Origin: Prunella strophiata
Lineage: Eukaryota; Chordata; Aves; Passeriformes; Prunellidae
DNA: 64,000 nt
Direction: 5' to 3'
NCBI GenBank assembly: GCA_036583965.1
Contig: JAZBQD010000001.1
Coordinates: forward strand, 28,058,597-28,122,596
The translations under genes were made by a program, and so were the position numbers. Shown in pieces: positions 36,250-47,249 of this stretch; position 1 is the first letter of the stretch; each line of letters opens with the position of its first letter. The notes under the pieces were generated by a model that was not told where the DNA came from, ran no database searches, and worked only from the letters and a program-made list of their open reading frames with translations.

Positions 36250-38330
36250 GAAAGTTAGTGATGAATGTGCTTGGTGGGTAAGAGCTATTGCTTTCTTTAC
36301 CTTCAATTCTTGCACTTTCCAACAAACTTTATCACACTCTTTTAGCATTTTCAGTCCAATAGAATTGAACCTTTGACCACCTACACTGGTGAAGGGTACA
36401 TCCAGCTGAAACATAAAGGAGTAATGTAACAAATGTGTAGTGGACCTCAGTAAACATGTATGGAAATAGCATCAGAATGTAATATAAATACAAGATAATA
36501 TGTCCAATTTTAATCACAACTGACTTTGAACAGACTTCTTCAAAACAAAATCAGGAATTTCAGGTTTCTGTTTAATTATTTTGTTAGGACTAATTATTTT
36601 TCCATTAAAATCTATATTATTTCTATATTTATTTAATCCAGTGCTCTGCATTTTCTCTACAATAAAATACAGATGATGCAGATTCCAAGGCACAGTTTTA
36701 GTTCTTTCTTCCTCAAACAAAATTTAAAAAATATTGTGTTCATCACAGAGTAGCTTTTCCCATACTCAAGCTTTGTCAAATAATCTGGATCTTTGAAAAC
36801 TGAAGTCTTTAAAATCTGAACCAACAGGAAAATATTTTTTTCTTCTCTTTAATTTCATTAACAGGTGAAAATTCTTTTCACTCACTATCAGCTTGCTTGT
36901 TTGTATTCCTTTGATTGCAATTCAAATCTCAAAAATTATGAGGAAGCTAAGTATGCTAGACATGTATTCTCTTTAGGTTTTGAGGCAATTTCATTACTGA
37001 GCTGTTGGCTAAAGACAATCTGTGAATAAACTAACTGTCCAATGGGAAACACTTCTGAGAGCAAGGAGTACACTCTCTAGAGCAGTTCTCCTGGGTGACA
37101 CTTCTGAAATGGATGTTAGACAATCTGAATTTTCAGTTATGGTCAGCAAAGTCCATGTGGCTTTTCCTTCCTATTTCTCCTCGTGTCTTTCCCAACCTTT
37201 TCATGTTAATGGTGTGCATTTCAGAAAAATGTTCTTATTCCTTAGGGCACCAGCAGTGTTGGGTAACATTTAGTGAAACATGCATCATCAGAGTGATCTG
37301 TAGGTTATGCAGAGGACAACAGCAGGATCCACATGGTGAAGCAACCAGAGTAAAAGCCAAGTAAATGGTTCATTTATAAGGAAACTTGGAGCCACATGGT
37401 ACTCAAAATCATGTAGCAAATGATTTTTTGTATTGTAAAGATACTGCAAGTTTATTGGACAAGACCAATGCATCAAGATGTACAAGAGCACAAAGTGTGT
37501 GGTGGTAACAGAAAATGAGATACATAACTCTCTGTTAAAGACTTCTTTCCAACTTTTGCAATGAAAATACTCAAGATTTTTCCTAAGTTGCAAACATTAC
37601 AGATTCTGTCAGGAAACTTAAAACACTCAAAAATCCTATGAAGCTGTGTGCTGTATACACATACATGTGCATGTGTGACACCATAAAAGTTCCAGATCCT
37701 AAAGAAGCCAAAACCCACTGTCAAAACAGAAATACAACCACAGCTTTACTAATCACATCTGAGGCAAGGTTCTAGGAAAATAATATATTTAAATAGGCAT
37801 CCTCACATAAATAGAAAAGAACATGGAATATTTGAGCTGAGTAGCCTTTCTTCAGTTCCTAAACACCTCCAAACTCTGCCTTCCTCACAACTTTACAATC
37901 ACTATTGTGTCATGTCTAATACACTGAATGTATAATAAACAAGAAAATATCCCACAGAACTCCAGGACACAGTTCAGGTCACAAAACACATAGGTCCTGC
38001 CATGCCAGGACATGGTTCAGGCTTCCTTCCTGGGGACAGCCCCGGGTGTGTGCAGCAGAACAATGCCATGCCCTGCCAGGAGCCACCTGGAGCTGTGCAT
38101 ATCCCATTTACTGCTCTTGGAGAGCAAAGCAGAACAGAACTGGGCCAGGACAGAGCTAAAATAGACAACCTCCATGTTACCAGGAACTGCAGAAAGCACC
38201 TGCTATGTTACAGTTGTTAACTTCTTTATAGCTGGTGACTGATTTGAGAGGAAAGTAGCAATACAGAAAGCCCTGCACGTCTAAGAAAGCCAAATATTGC
38301 TACAGCCAGTTTCTTCAGGAGGGAAATGAA
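36250..38330 (+). other. Intronic DNA, no further feature recognised
   Basis: AT-rich sequence with scattered open frames of 60-100 codons and no recognisable domain or repeat family. A small GC-richer patch at about 37980-38170 produces overlapping open frames on both strands, which is a composition effect. Confidence 0.5.
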
Positions 38331-38334
38331 AGAA

Positions 38335-38600
38335 AGAGTTAATTAAGCCTGCTGTCTGTGGTGTGAAATATTAACCTGACATTGGTGTTTATCCCATGTG
38401 AAACAGCTTTAATGATTTTATTTAAGCCTTTACATTTCTCTCATTGTTTTGCTCACTGTCCTCCATTGCCACTAGTATTATTACACTTGCAGTAGCAGTA
38501 ATAAAACAATTACTGAGCCTCTCTGCTGTTTAATGGGTTTGAAACCTCAGGAGCTGTAAATAATTAAGTTGGATTTTTGTGCTTGCAATGAAGTTTGATA
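38335..38600. promoter_or_regulatory. Candidate conserved non-coding element in intron 1
   Basis: The stretch is free of repeats and contains multiple homeodomain-type and AT-hook-like words (GTTAATTAAGCC near 38339, GCTTTAATGATTTTATTTAAGCC, AATAATTAAG near 38560), plus a CCATTGCCACTAGTATTATTAC block. Its texture resembles vertebrate developmental enhancers. It lies about 6 kb inside the presumed first intron. There is no conservation evidence, only appearance. Confidence 0.3.
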
Positions 38601-39586
38601 TTTGATGGGAAAAAAGAAGGAAAATAAAACTAGCAGAAAGATCCATAAATCTTGAAGTCAAATGGGACCATTGAATGAGTCTGACTTCCAGCATACCACA
38701 GCAACCCTGTCATTTCATCCAATTTTACCTGTGTCAAACCTAGTATCTTATATATGTAAGTCCATTATTACAAAAATAGTTTCAGATCTCAAAAATGATA
38801 ATTCAAGCTGCAAGTGCAGGACCTTACAGCTGCTGATCACAACAGAGTGGGATCACTCCTGTCTCTTCACACCAGCTAACCTAAAGCCCCCTACCTTGCA
38901 GCACATTCATCCTGTCTAAACGTGGCATTTCTCACAGAAAGAAAATGCATTTCTCACAGAAAGCTAAGAGAAACTTTCAAAAGAAAGGGAAACTGGTTAG
39001 AAGACCTGAGCTAGAATTCAACAGAGATGACAGGCACTTCTACCACTTGCTATTAAGAAAAACCCCAAAACTTATAATTTCAGAAGTCTCAGGAAAACTG
39101 CAGTCACATCACACTACTAATTTTTGGAGTTTTCCTGCCTGAATAATGTTCTTTTTCCTCAGCATTGTTTCTTGGATAACCTAATAGGGAAAGAGGCATA
39201 AATGCTAGGTTTAACATTAATCAAAAATTATCAGTACTGCACCTCAAAAGGTAAATATAAATGTTAACTCTGTACAATTTCTTGCAAAGAGAATGTATCA
39301 AGTCATCTGGAGCTGAATGCATACATAACATAAAGGATCTAAAAAATGGAAGGATGGCTTTTACACAGTAGGAAAGAGCAGGACAAAGAGAGACAACCCT
39401 GTGCAGCATTATAGTGGGATTTACAGGGGAAACTCCTCAGTTCCCTCAGCACTCACTACAGCTGCCTGAAAAATCTGTTTGCAGGATTGCTTCTGCTAGT
39501 GAATAAAGTGAACACAGCTGGGGCAAGAAAGGGAGCAACAGAGCACACATGGAAATGAGGGAAAGAAATAAGGCAAGGGAAAGGGT

Positions 39587-39608
39587 ATCACATTCTGAAG
39601 CACTAAGG
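39587..39608 (+). repeat. Direct repeat, left copy (22 bp)
   Basis: This 22-bp sequence beginning ATCACATTCTG recurs exactly at 40537-40558, 950 bp away. The flanks of the two copies do not align. The pair brackets a 928-bp segment that contains an antisense CR1 copy. Confidence 0.85.
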
Positions 39609-39725
39609 TATTTTTCTCCATCATTACTCTCAACACTCCTGACACTTATAGTGGATTTAGAGACAAATCAATAAATAAATAAGGATTAAGATACAAATGA
39701 ACACAAAAGAAAACAAATACAAATT

Positions 39726-40215
39726 ACGGAATCGTTAAGGCTGGAAAAGACCTGCAAGATCATCAAGTCCAACCTTTGGCCAAACACCACCTTGTCAAGT
39801 AAACCATGGCACTGAGTGCCACATTCAGTCATTTCTTGAACACTTCCAGGGACAGTGGCTCTACCACCCCCCTGGGCAGCCCATTCCAGTGCCTGACCAC
39901 CCTTTCAGTGAGTGAAGAAATTCTTCCTGATGTCCAGCTTGCCCTGGTGTAGCTTGAGAACTTTCTCCCCCATCCTGTCTCTGGTTGTCTGGGAGAAGAG
40001 ACTGACCCCCTGGCTACAGCCTCTTTTCAAGCAGTTGTAGAGAGTGATGAGATCTCCCCCAAGCCTCCTTTTCTCCAGGCTAAGCACCCCCAGCTCCCTC
40101 AGCTGCTCCCCACAGGACTCCTGCTCCAGACTCTTCCCCATCTCCCCTTTCTCTGGATACACTCCAGCACATCAATGTGCTTCTTGTAGTGAGGGGCCCA
40201 GAACTGGACACAAAT
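39726..40215 (-). mobile_element. CR1 LINE 3' fragment, antisense, about 490 bp
   Basis: This is the best preserved CR1 in the window. In reverse-complement order it shows the 3' tail (GGCTGGAAAAGACCTGCAAGATCATCAAGTCCAACC), GCACTGAGTGCCACATTCAGTC, CAGGGACAGTGGCTCTACCACC, CTGGGCAGCCCATTCCAGTGCCTGACCACCC, TGATGTCCAGC, the CTGACCCCCTGGCTAC block, CTCCTTTTCTCCAGGCTAAGC and ATGTGCTTCTTGTAGTGAGGGGCCCAGAACTGGACAC. The 3' end lies at 39726. The last, truncated portion of ORF2 is included. An 85-codon minus-strand frame at 39905-40162 is a remnant of CR1 coding sequence. Confidence 0.95.
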
Positions 40216-41940
40216 GGAAAGAAACAAAGTTCCAAACACAACACTGAGGTGATGTAACAGATGTCCCTCTCCCTGAAGCCAGAGCTGTCTTATGGTCCAT
40301 TACTGTGGGCAGGAGATGGAACATATGTCTTTAGACCTAAACCTTCTGCCAAGGCATCTGCCCCTTCAGCTCCCAGCCCTTGTGCAATGGGAGCAGGGAT
40401 AATGCCTGCTGGAGGTGAGCTGGGGCAGGGATGGGGGCTGATGGAGTCCAGACACCACAGCAAAACATGCTTGTCACCCTGAGATTAGTTTATGGCACAC
40501 CACAAAATCAATTCAACACCTTCCATCACCCTGTCAATCACATTCTGAAGCACTAAGGGACAAATGGATTTTCTCTGTGACAGTGGGATAGCGATCATGA
40601 ATTCTGATCCTTCTGTTGGATAGCTCAGTACCCATAAATTGTCAAGACAGCAGAAGCCACACAGCATTTTAGTGTCCCACTGCCAGTGCACAAGGGTGTC
40701 CTTCCAGAAGGAAGAGATTTCAGTTCTGTACTGCAGTAGTGCAGAACTGTAGTCTGCTGAAGAGAGAAATACTGAGGAGAAGAAATGTGGGTGCCAGTAT
40801 ATCACTAGTATAAAAGTGGAAAGCTGTAGAACTAAGTGGGGATTTGATTTTCACCTGTTGTGACTCAGTGCCATGCTAAATCATTCACAACCTCTTTTCA
40901 CTCAACATCTTAGCTTGCCAGAGCCAAGCTTTCTATGCCAGTTAATCTGCTGGGGATGAGAACTTCTGTGATACTCACTGAGCATTTCAAGTAAGGAAAA
41001 CCAGAAGAAAAATCAAAAGAAAAGCAACCCAATATGTATTATTTAATCTATCATCAACGTACAGTCACTAAATAACAAGCATTGTTTTAATCTTCAGATC
41101 TGTACTGTTAATTCACAGTGACTAATAATCCCATTCATATAATACTACTTGATATGTTTTGACAGCCAGAAAATCACTCTTCTGCCTGAACTTGGGAAAC
41201 AATTTATTTTCTGAGGTGAAAATGTAAATAAAAGGCACAGCAGAAATAGCCCAATCATCCTTTGGTAAATATGAAAGTTATTGTTATGTACATATGCTCC
41301 TCATTAAGAAACCTACAATCAAACATGTTTGTGACTACTAAACTGCTTAGAAAGTAGAGCCTAATATTGCTAAAATGTTATTAATGTTATGACAGCACAA
41401 GCAGGGCAGGCACAGATGAGAAGAATAAACTAAACTTTTTCAAATCACAGATGGTATGGGAATTGTCCCAGAAATAGGGTAGAAGTAGTAAAGAAATTAA
41501 GTTTAAAGTGCCCACTCTGGAATATAGGCTGATGTCCTGTAAGTGGTATCTCAGCCTTCTGTAGTGAGTCTTGTGTAATTCTGCATCAGTAAATCCTGTG
41601 CTTTCATCACCCACCCCTCAGTTCTGATCACTGCCCAGGCTCTGACTCCAAACTGCCAGCTCCCACCTAGGCCTTTGTAAATATAAATAACCAAATGTCT
41701 CCAATAGGCCAGGCAGCAGCTGGCTCCAGGGTTTTAAAGGTCAATAATTTCTTCTTCAAAATCAATATATTTGTAACCTGGTGTAAAAGCCTCCAGCCTA
41801 AAAATGTGCTTAAATGGACAATCCAACAGGGCTTTTTTCCAAGCCACATGAATTTTAACAATGCTCACACTTGTCAGTTTTCAGATTGTCAGAAGGCCTT
41901 TTATAAGGGATGGGGAATTCTGAAGATTAATTCTGCTCCT
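40216..41940 (+). other. Intronic DNA, no further feature recognised
   Basis: This stretch holds the right half of the direct-repeat-bracketed segment up to 40536 and then AT-rich DNA. Short open frames of 73-106 codons (40261-40482 plus, 40485-40805 minus) have no recognisable domain. Around 41040-41250 the sequence is AT-rich without simple repeats. Confidence 0.5.
40537..40558 (+). repeat. Direct repeat, right copy (22 bp)
   Basis: Identical to the sequence at 39587-39608. The copy lies about 320 bp beyond the recognisable CR1 end, so it is not a simple target-site duplication of that CR1 unless the inserted unit was larger. Confidence 0.85.
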
Positions 41941-42019
41941 TTCCAGGAAACCACCACTTCTTCATCCCCTATTCACAGCTTATCACAGACAATGGATGCT
42001 ATTCAACTGGGATGACTCA

Positions 42020-45000
42020 GGTACATTGAAACAGGAAAAGTGTGTAAGCAATAACCCAACAATGGCATTTTGCTGTGTCAAAGGGAAGTGGGCACGGTGT
42101 GCTTAGCTTCCCTGAAAGGAGCAATTTCTTTTAGCTCACTCTGTTCTCCAGCCTATCTCTGTAAGAGTCATTCACTGCTTCAAGAAAAGAGGGGATTGTC
42201 TGTAATCCAAGAGAAATGGTTCAAGCTAACAGCCTCCCCCACTTGTATAAATGCTTGTGCAATAAATAAGTATCTAAGTGAGTGGAATCACTTGCTCTTC
42301 TCCTAGAAACTATTTGTTTGGTAAGCTATGATACATTTAATTTATTATTTATAGACCTAAGCTTTCACATCATAATGAGCCATATCAAGCAGACTTGAAT
42401 ACTAGCATTGGAAATACATTGAGAAATGTCTTGGCTTGAAAAGAATTCAGATAATTTGATTTCCTTTGCGCTGCATCTTTTGCTGCATCCACAAGCAGCA
42501 ATAAATCAGAATAACTGCTACCTAAAGTAAAGCCTGAAAAGAAAGGCTTACAGCAGGGTACAGCTCATGCAAGCAACAAGTGCCTAAATGGAAACAGCTC
42601 TAAGTGTTGCCTTTGGTCAAGATTTTTAGACTCCAAGACAAGCCTCATGATTCCCTTGTAAGAGGGGCTCACAGAAAATAGGCTAGGGAGTAACACAGGA
42701 CCCACAGGAACTCAGTTTCCTAAAATTAGGTCAGCACTGGTCTAAAATTAGATTCAATGTTCTGCTGACCGAACTGAAAAGAGGAGGAGTAATTTTTAAT
42801 CACAAATTCTTGAGGGTAATGCTTTCTTGCTGGAAGTCACCAAGTCCAGGCCACAGACTTGCACAGTGGTTATCTCCTTCCTCTTCCCAACACTACTAAA
42901 ACTCATTGGAAGCCTAAGCACAAGCAAAACTTATAAATTAGCAATGAGGGACAAATTATTTCAAGTCTAAACATGCAGCACTACTTAGACACATGATTAC
43001 ACTCTATAGTTACACATCATTCAGTATAAGACTTAGTTATCTACTATAATTGATTCCTCAATTAAATTGTCTGATGAAATTGCTTTTATTGGGGGGCATG
43101 GGGGGCTGTGAAACTGAAAACAGAAAAAAGAACAACACATGAAATCATAGCATGCTTCAATTCAAATCACCCAAACATTACAAATAAATTGGTGGAGATT
43201 GCAATTATAAAAAGTATGAAGTAGCAACCTTGGAACATGCTGAACAATGATCTTGAACAATAACTTTCTAAAATCCATTCTAACTGTCTACTGTCTTACT
43301 AATGCAGCAGATCTGAGGCTTAGAAATTAAACTCTGGGGAGAAACAAATGCTGCATTCTAGTAATGAACAAACTGACCTTGTACTGCAGAATCTCCTGAG
43401 CAAAACATCTAGACTCAAGCAAGAAAGAAGGCAACATAAAAAACAATGCTCACTTCTACCTTACCAGTATTGCAGGACTATTTCAAAATATTTTATTATA
43501 AACTTTTTTGAACTACAGTAATAGTCTGATCTGCAGCAAACTGCATTCCTACCCACACCACTGCTCACTGAGGTCACATCACCTGTGGATCCCTCTACAG
43601 AGATGCATGGACTGACTCTGGGGGATCCTTCTGACTGCAGCCAGCAAATGCAGAAATCCAGCATGATATCCAGAGCAGCACCTACTGCACTAAAAGTCCA
43701 GAAAAGCCATTTTGTGGATTGCCATAATGTGTGAGGATGTTGGAAACTGCCAAGGTTATAAAGCAGACCTTGACAGCTCCGGGACAGAATTTCCCTGTGT
43801 ACCTGGGGAACAGGCTAACTAGTGAAATGTAGGATTTTGTTGGTTTGCAGACATAGTTACTCCAGATGCTCAGCATGAAATAATCTAACCTGAATGTATC
43901 AAAGACTTGGACAAAAAGAATTGTCCAATCCCTCCAGCATCACAGTATGGCAAAAGAAAGGCCTACCCAGAATAAAAGTCTAAAAATTTCCTTCTCTCAG
44001 TCATCTAAGATCAATACTAGTTCATGGTTAATAAATGACAGGTTAGGAAATAAGACCCTGGGCTACTGGCCTGGACAAGCCTGGAATGGAGATTCTTAAT
44101 ACTATGTAAGAAGTGTGTAGCTGGAACTGTAAATTGCAAGGAGTGTGACTCCCCCATTGTGCAGAGCTTGTGCAGCACACCAGAAGAAGGTTAATGAATG
44201 CCAGGGTGAGAAGCACTAATGAGACAGTGAACAGTGCTTTGAGGAGATCTGGCTTTTGGCAGCTAGAGGAACATGTACCTTCTTCTCATATGATCACTGG
44301 CTAGGAACTGAATTCCCAGCCAGGTCTCTTCTGAGATGCTGAGTTCTGGGGGAAGCTCCTCTAGCCTGTGCTGCCATAGCTTTTGAGGCTTTACCATACA
44401 ACTGCAGATCCAAATGAATAATCACATTATTTCCCTTAGTGTTCTCCAGGGGCAATATAATGGGTACTTGCAATGCTGATGCCTTTAAGCTTTCACAGCA
44501 AACTTCCCTGTGCAGGCTTATCCCCTGCTGTGTTCCAAATAGCTTATGTGAAACCAGGAACAAGCAAGTGCTCGGGGAAGGGACAGGCAGTGACAATGGG
44601 TGCCATAACCAACCTGTGCAATGGATCAGCATGCCAGGAGCAGCACTATGTGTGCATGCATTTATTGCAGGAGTGACAGCCTCAATGAGCAATGAAGTGC
44701 TAAAATGCATGCTGGTTTATCACAAACTGCTGGGGATCTGAAGTGCCAGTCGTGCTTATTTTCTAAAACTTCTGGGTGAAGAGCTTGGCAATCTGCATGG
44801 GGTATTTTGTGGCTGATTAATTTTATAGATAGTGCTAGGTAAGAACTCTCTAACTCACTGAATCCAATAGCAATTTTAATCAAACTCTAGTTGCTTGCTG
44901 ATTTGGAGACATAGGGTGCCACTTTATTGGCTTCTATAGACTGCTTGCTCTCCCTATATATAAGTAGTTAAGAGAAACATTCTGGCATACCTGTTTCTTT

Positions 45001-46800
45001 CCAGAAGAACAGACCTACACAAGGACTTAACTGCAAACCTCAAGGCTTCACACAAAAAAAAAAAAAAAATTAACAGTGCAGCTAATAGATTTATACTCCC
45101 TTTTTTGGTAACTTTTATAACATGATAGGAACTACAAAAACAAAGTTCAAATTTGAAAATAACTTGCAAACTGAAACACAAAATTCAAGAATGACAAAAA
45201 TATTACTTGTCATGTAGACTACTGACCAGTATTGTGAAATGTTACAAACCATCCTACCCCATAAGCAGCCAGCTAATATTCCAAAATATGTGAGAACCTG
45301 TGCCTAACCCTTCTAGGAAATGTGGAACTGAATGAGGACTTGTAGGAAATTCTATTTCACCATCATGATCAACAAATAATACTGTAGTGGGCTCCTGGGT
45401 CTGCTCCCTTTTTATAATCTAGGTTTTTCTACAATCTCATTGTGTGAAGCAACAAAAGCAGCTTCTGAGCCCCTGTTCACAGTATGAGAACAGTAAATAC
45501 AGGAATCCAGTGAATCTCTCAAAGTCATTCTCCAGAGGGGAATTTCCTTTTGTTGTCTGATGCAGCATCTTTGTGCCCAAACTCATTTGAAGGTATCTGT
45601 GCTTCAAGTCTTACAAAAACTTTACAATTAATAAGTTTTCTTAATTCCAGTTTTAAATTCAATATAATTTCCCCTATATGGTCTGCACAAGCCCATAGAG
45701 TCTTTCAAAAGAGGGTTGTATCCTCTTGAGTTTGCAAGAGTTTTGCCAGGTATCTTTGTGTTTTAATGTTTGCTACTTTTTCCTACATGGCATATTATAT
45801 ATCAAAGAATTACCTTTACTGAAGGGTTTTATTTTTTTTTAATTGGTTTGAAGTTACATTGTCCACTGAGGACACACACATTATAGAGGTGCTGAAGTAG
45901 GAAAAAAATCTGTTTCAAACCAGGACAATGGAGATTTTTGACAACACAACACATAAATGAAAAGTTATTTCTATGACTATTTTTCTTATCATTGAGTACT
46001 CAAACAGCAGACTTGAAATAAAATTCTAAAACTCAGAAAACCCTACAAACAGCAAAGGATTTACTTTGTTGATCAGTCCTACAGAAAGAAATGGGAAAAA
46101 ACCTTGTGCTCACTAAAACTGATAGATATAGCTCATTACTTACACTATACTACCTCTGACAAAATGATAATTTTCTGAATTCCATGCCTTTCCCTAAACT
46201 AGAGCATATGATTCCATGGATATTGTACAGATCATGACATTGCTTTAGACACATTGGCTGATCTTCCTTACAACTCCCAGAGCAGAGGCAGCATGGCAAA
46301 TTCCCATGCAAACAGACAGGTTGTGCCAGCCCTGCAACATCCACCACAGATGTTTTTAGTAATTTGTGCTACAACCCCAGCAAAGGACTGCAGGCTCCAA
46401 GAGGCTCGAATACAGCTCTCTCAAATGGATTCATACTGTCTTAGCTCTATTTTACTTCAAAAGCACAGGTACAAAATCAAGTCATCAAGCTGAAGGTGCA
46501 TTTGCTGGCTTTATCTAAGCCCTGGTGACACGTGCATTGCCCATGATGAGCCAATTAGGCTCTTCTGAGACCTGATAGCATCTGTTGGAGCCACTGGCAG
46601 CCCAGCAGGCAGCAGTGTCTCAGTCCCTCTGTGGGTTTCACATTTTACCCCTCAGAACTCCCTAATCGCCCTCCCCAGCCCCAGAATGAAACAGAAAAGA
46701 GAAAAGCTTTAGTCCTTTTCTACTGTGAAATGAGGAATAAGAGACAAAGCAGGAATTTGTGTGTGTAAAGTCAGTCCTTGCATTTCCACACTCACCACAC
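42020..46800 (+). other. Intronic DNA, no clear gene
   Basis: No transposable element or exon is recognised. Features are a G-rich tract at about 43090-43107 with only two G runs, a 16-bp A run at 45054-45069, and several overlapping open frames (longest 138 codons, minus, 44294-44710) without domains. Confidence 0.5.
45054..45069. repeat. Poly(A) tract, 16 bp
   Basis: An uninterrupted A run follows TTCACAC. It is a simple mononucleotide repeat. Confidence 0.8.
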
Positions 46801-46833
46801 TTCTGATTTTACCTCAAAGAGATGAAGGTTTCT

Positions 46834-46847
46834 GTTGCCACAGCAAC
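46834..46847. promoter_or_regulatory. RFX-type X-box (GTTGCC-AC-AGCAAC)
   Basis: This 14-bp site matches the palindromic X-box consensus GTNRCCNNRGYAAC at every position. A GTTAAC (HNF1-like half-site) follows at 46851-46856, with a TATAAAAG-like word just after, at about 46860-46866. RFX factors bind such sites in ciliary and other promoters. Here the site is isolated inside presumed intron, so it marks either an enhancer or an unannotated start. Confidence 0.45.
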
Positions 46848-47132
46848 CATGTTAACAAATATAAAAGCAGCATAGCTTTTACACAAATGATGTGATTGTC
46901 AGGAGTTGGAGATAGTCTAACAGGCTGTTTATTAGATCCCCCCCAAATACACACTTTTTAGCTAAAACAAATACTGTCACTTTTTTTTTCTCCATAGTTG
47001 TATATTTCTTATTTCACAACAGCAAAGGTTTTTACATCCTTTACCAAGAGCTTCTAAATTTGATAGTACCTTATCTTTCATGCCTAAGGAAGGCACCACA
47101 TGATTGCAGCATTCTTTAAAAGGCATAAACTG

Positions 47133-47181
47133 ATTTGCATTAATGCTTCTCTCAGTGAGCTAATCTGGGGGGCTATAAATA
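47133..47181 (+). promoter_or_regulatory. Octamer plus TATA-like box pair
   Basis: The exact octamer ATTTGCAT (reverse complement of ATGCAAAT) lies at 47133-47140 and is followed by TAAT, a POU-homeodomain-style composite. A TATAAATA box lies about 34 bp downstream at 47174-47181, flanked by G/C-rich sequence. The spacing resembles POU-dependent promoters, but no transcript evidence exists and no obvious first exon follows. It is about 290 bp from the X-box. Confidence 0.33.
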
Positions 47182-47249
47182 CAGTCCCCTGTCTTCTGAT
47201 TACTTTGCAATTTCGCTGCTCTGAAGGGAGAAAAATAAAAGCAGGGGAA

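Noticed and set aside
39905..40162. 85-codon minus-strand open frame
   Set aside because: It is the decayed end of the CR1 reverse-transcriptase frame, not an independent gene.
43085..43110. G-rich tract considered as a G-quadruplex
   Set aside because: Only two G runs of six are present, so it does not meet the four-tract rule within a single molecule.
44294..44741. Overlapping 138-codon minus and 100-codon plus frames
   Set aside because: Open frames on both strands of one GC-richer patch point to composition, not coding. No domain or splice logic was found.
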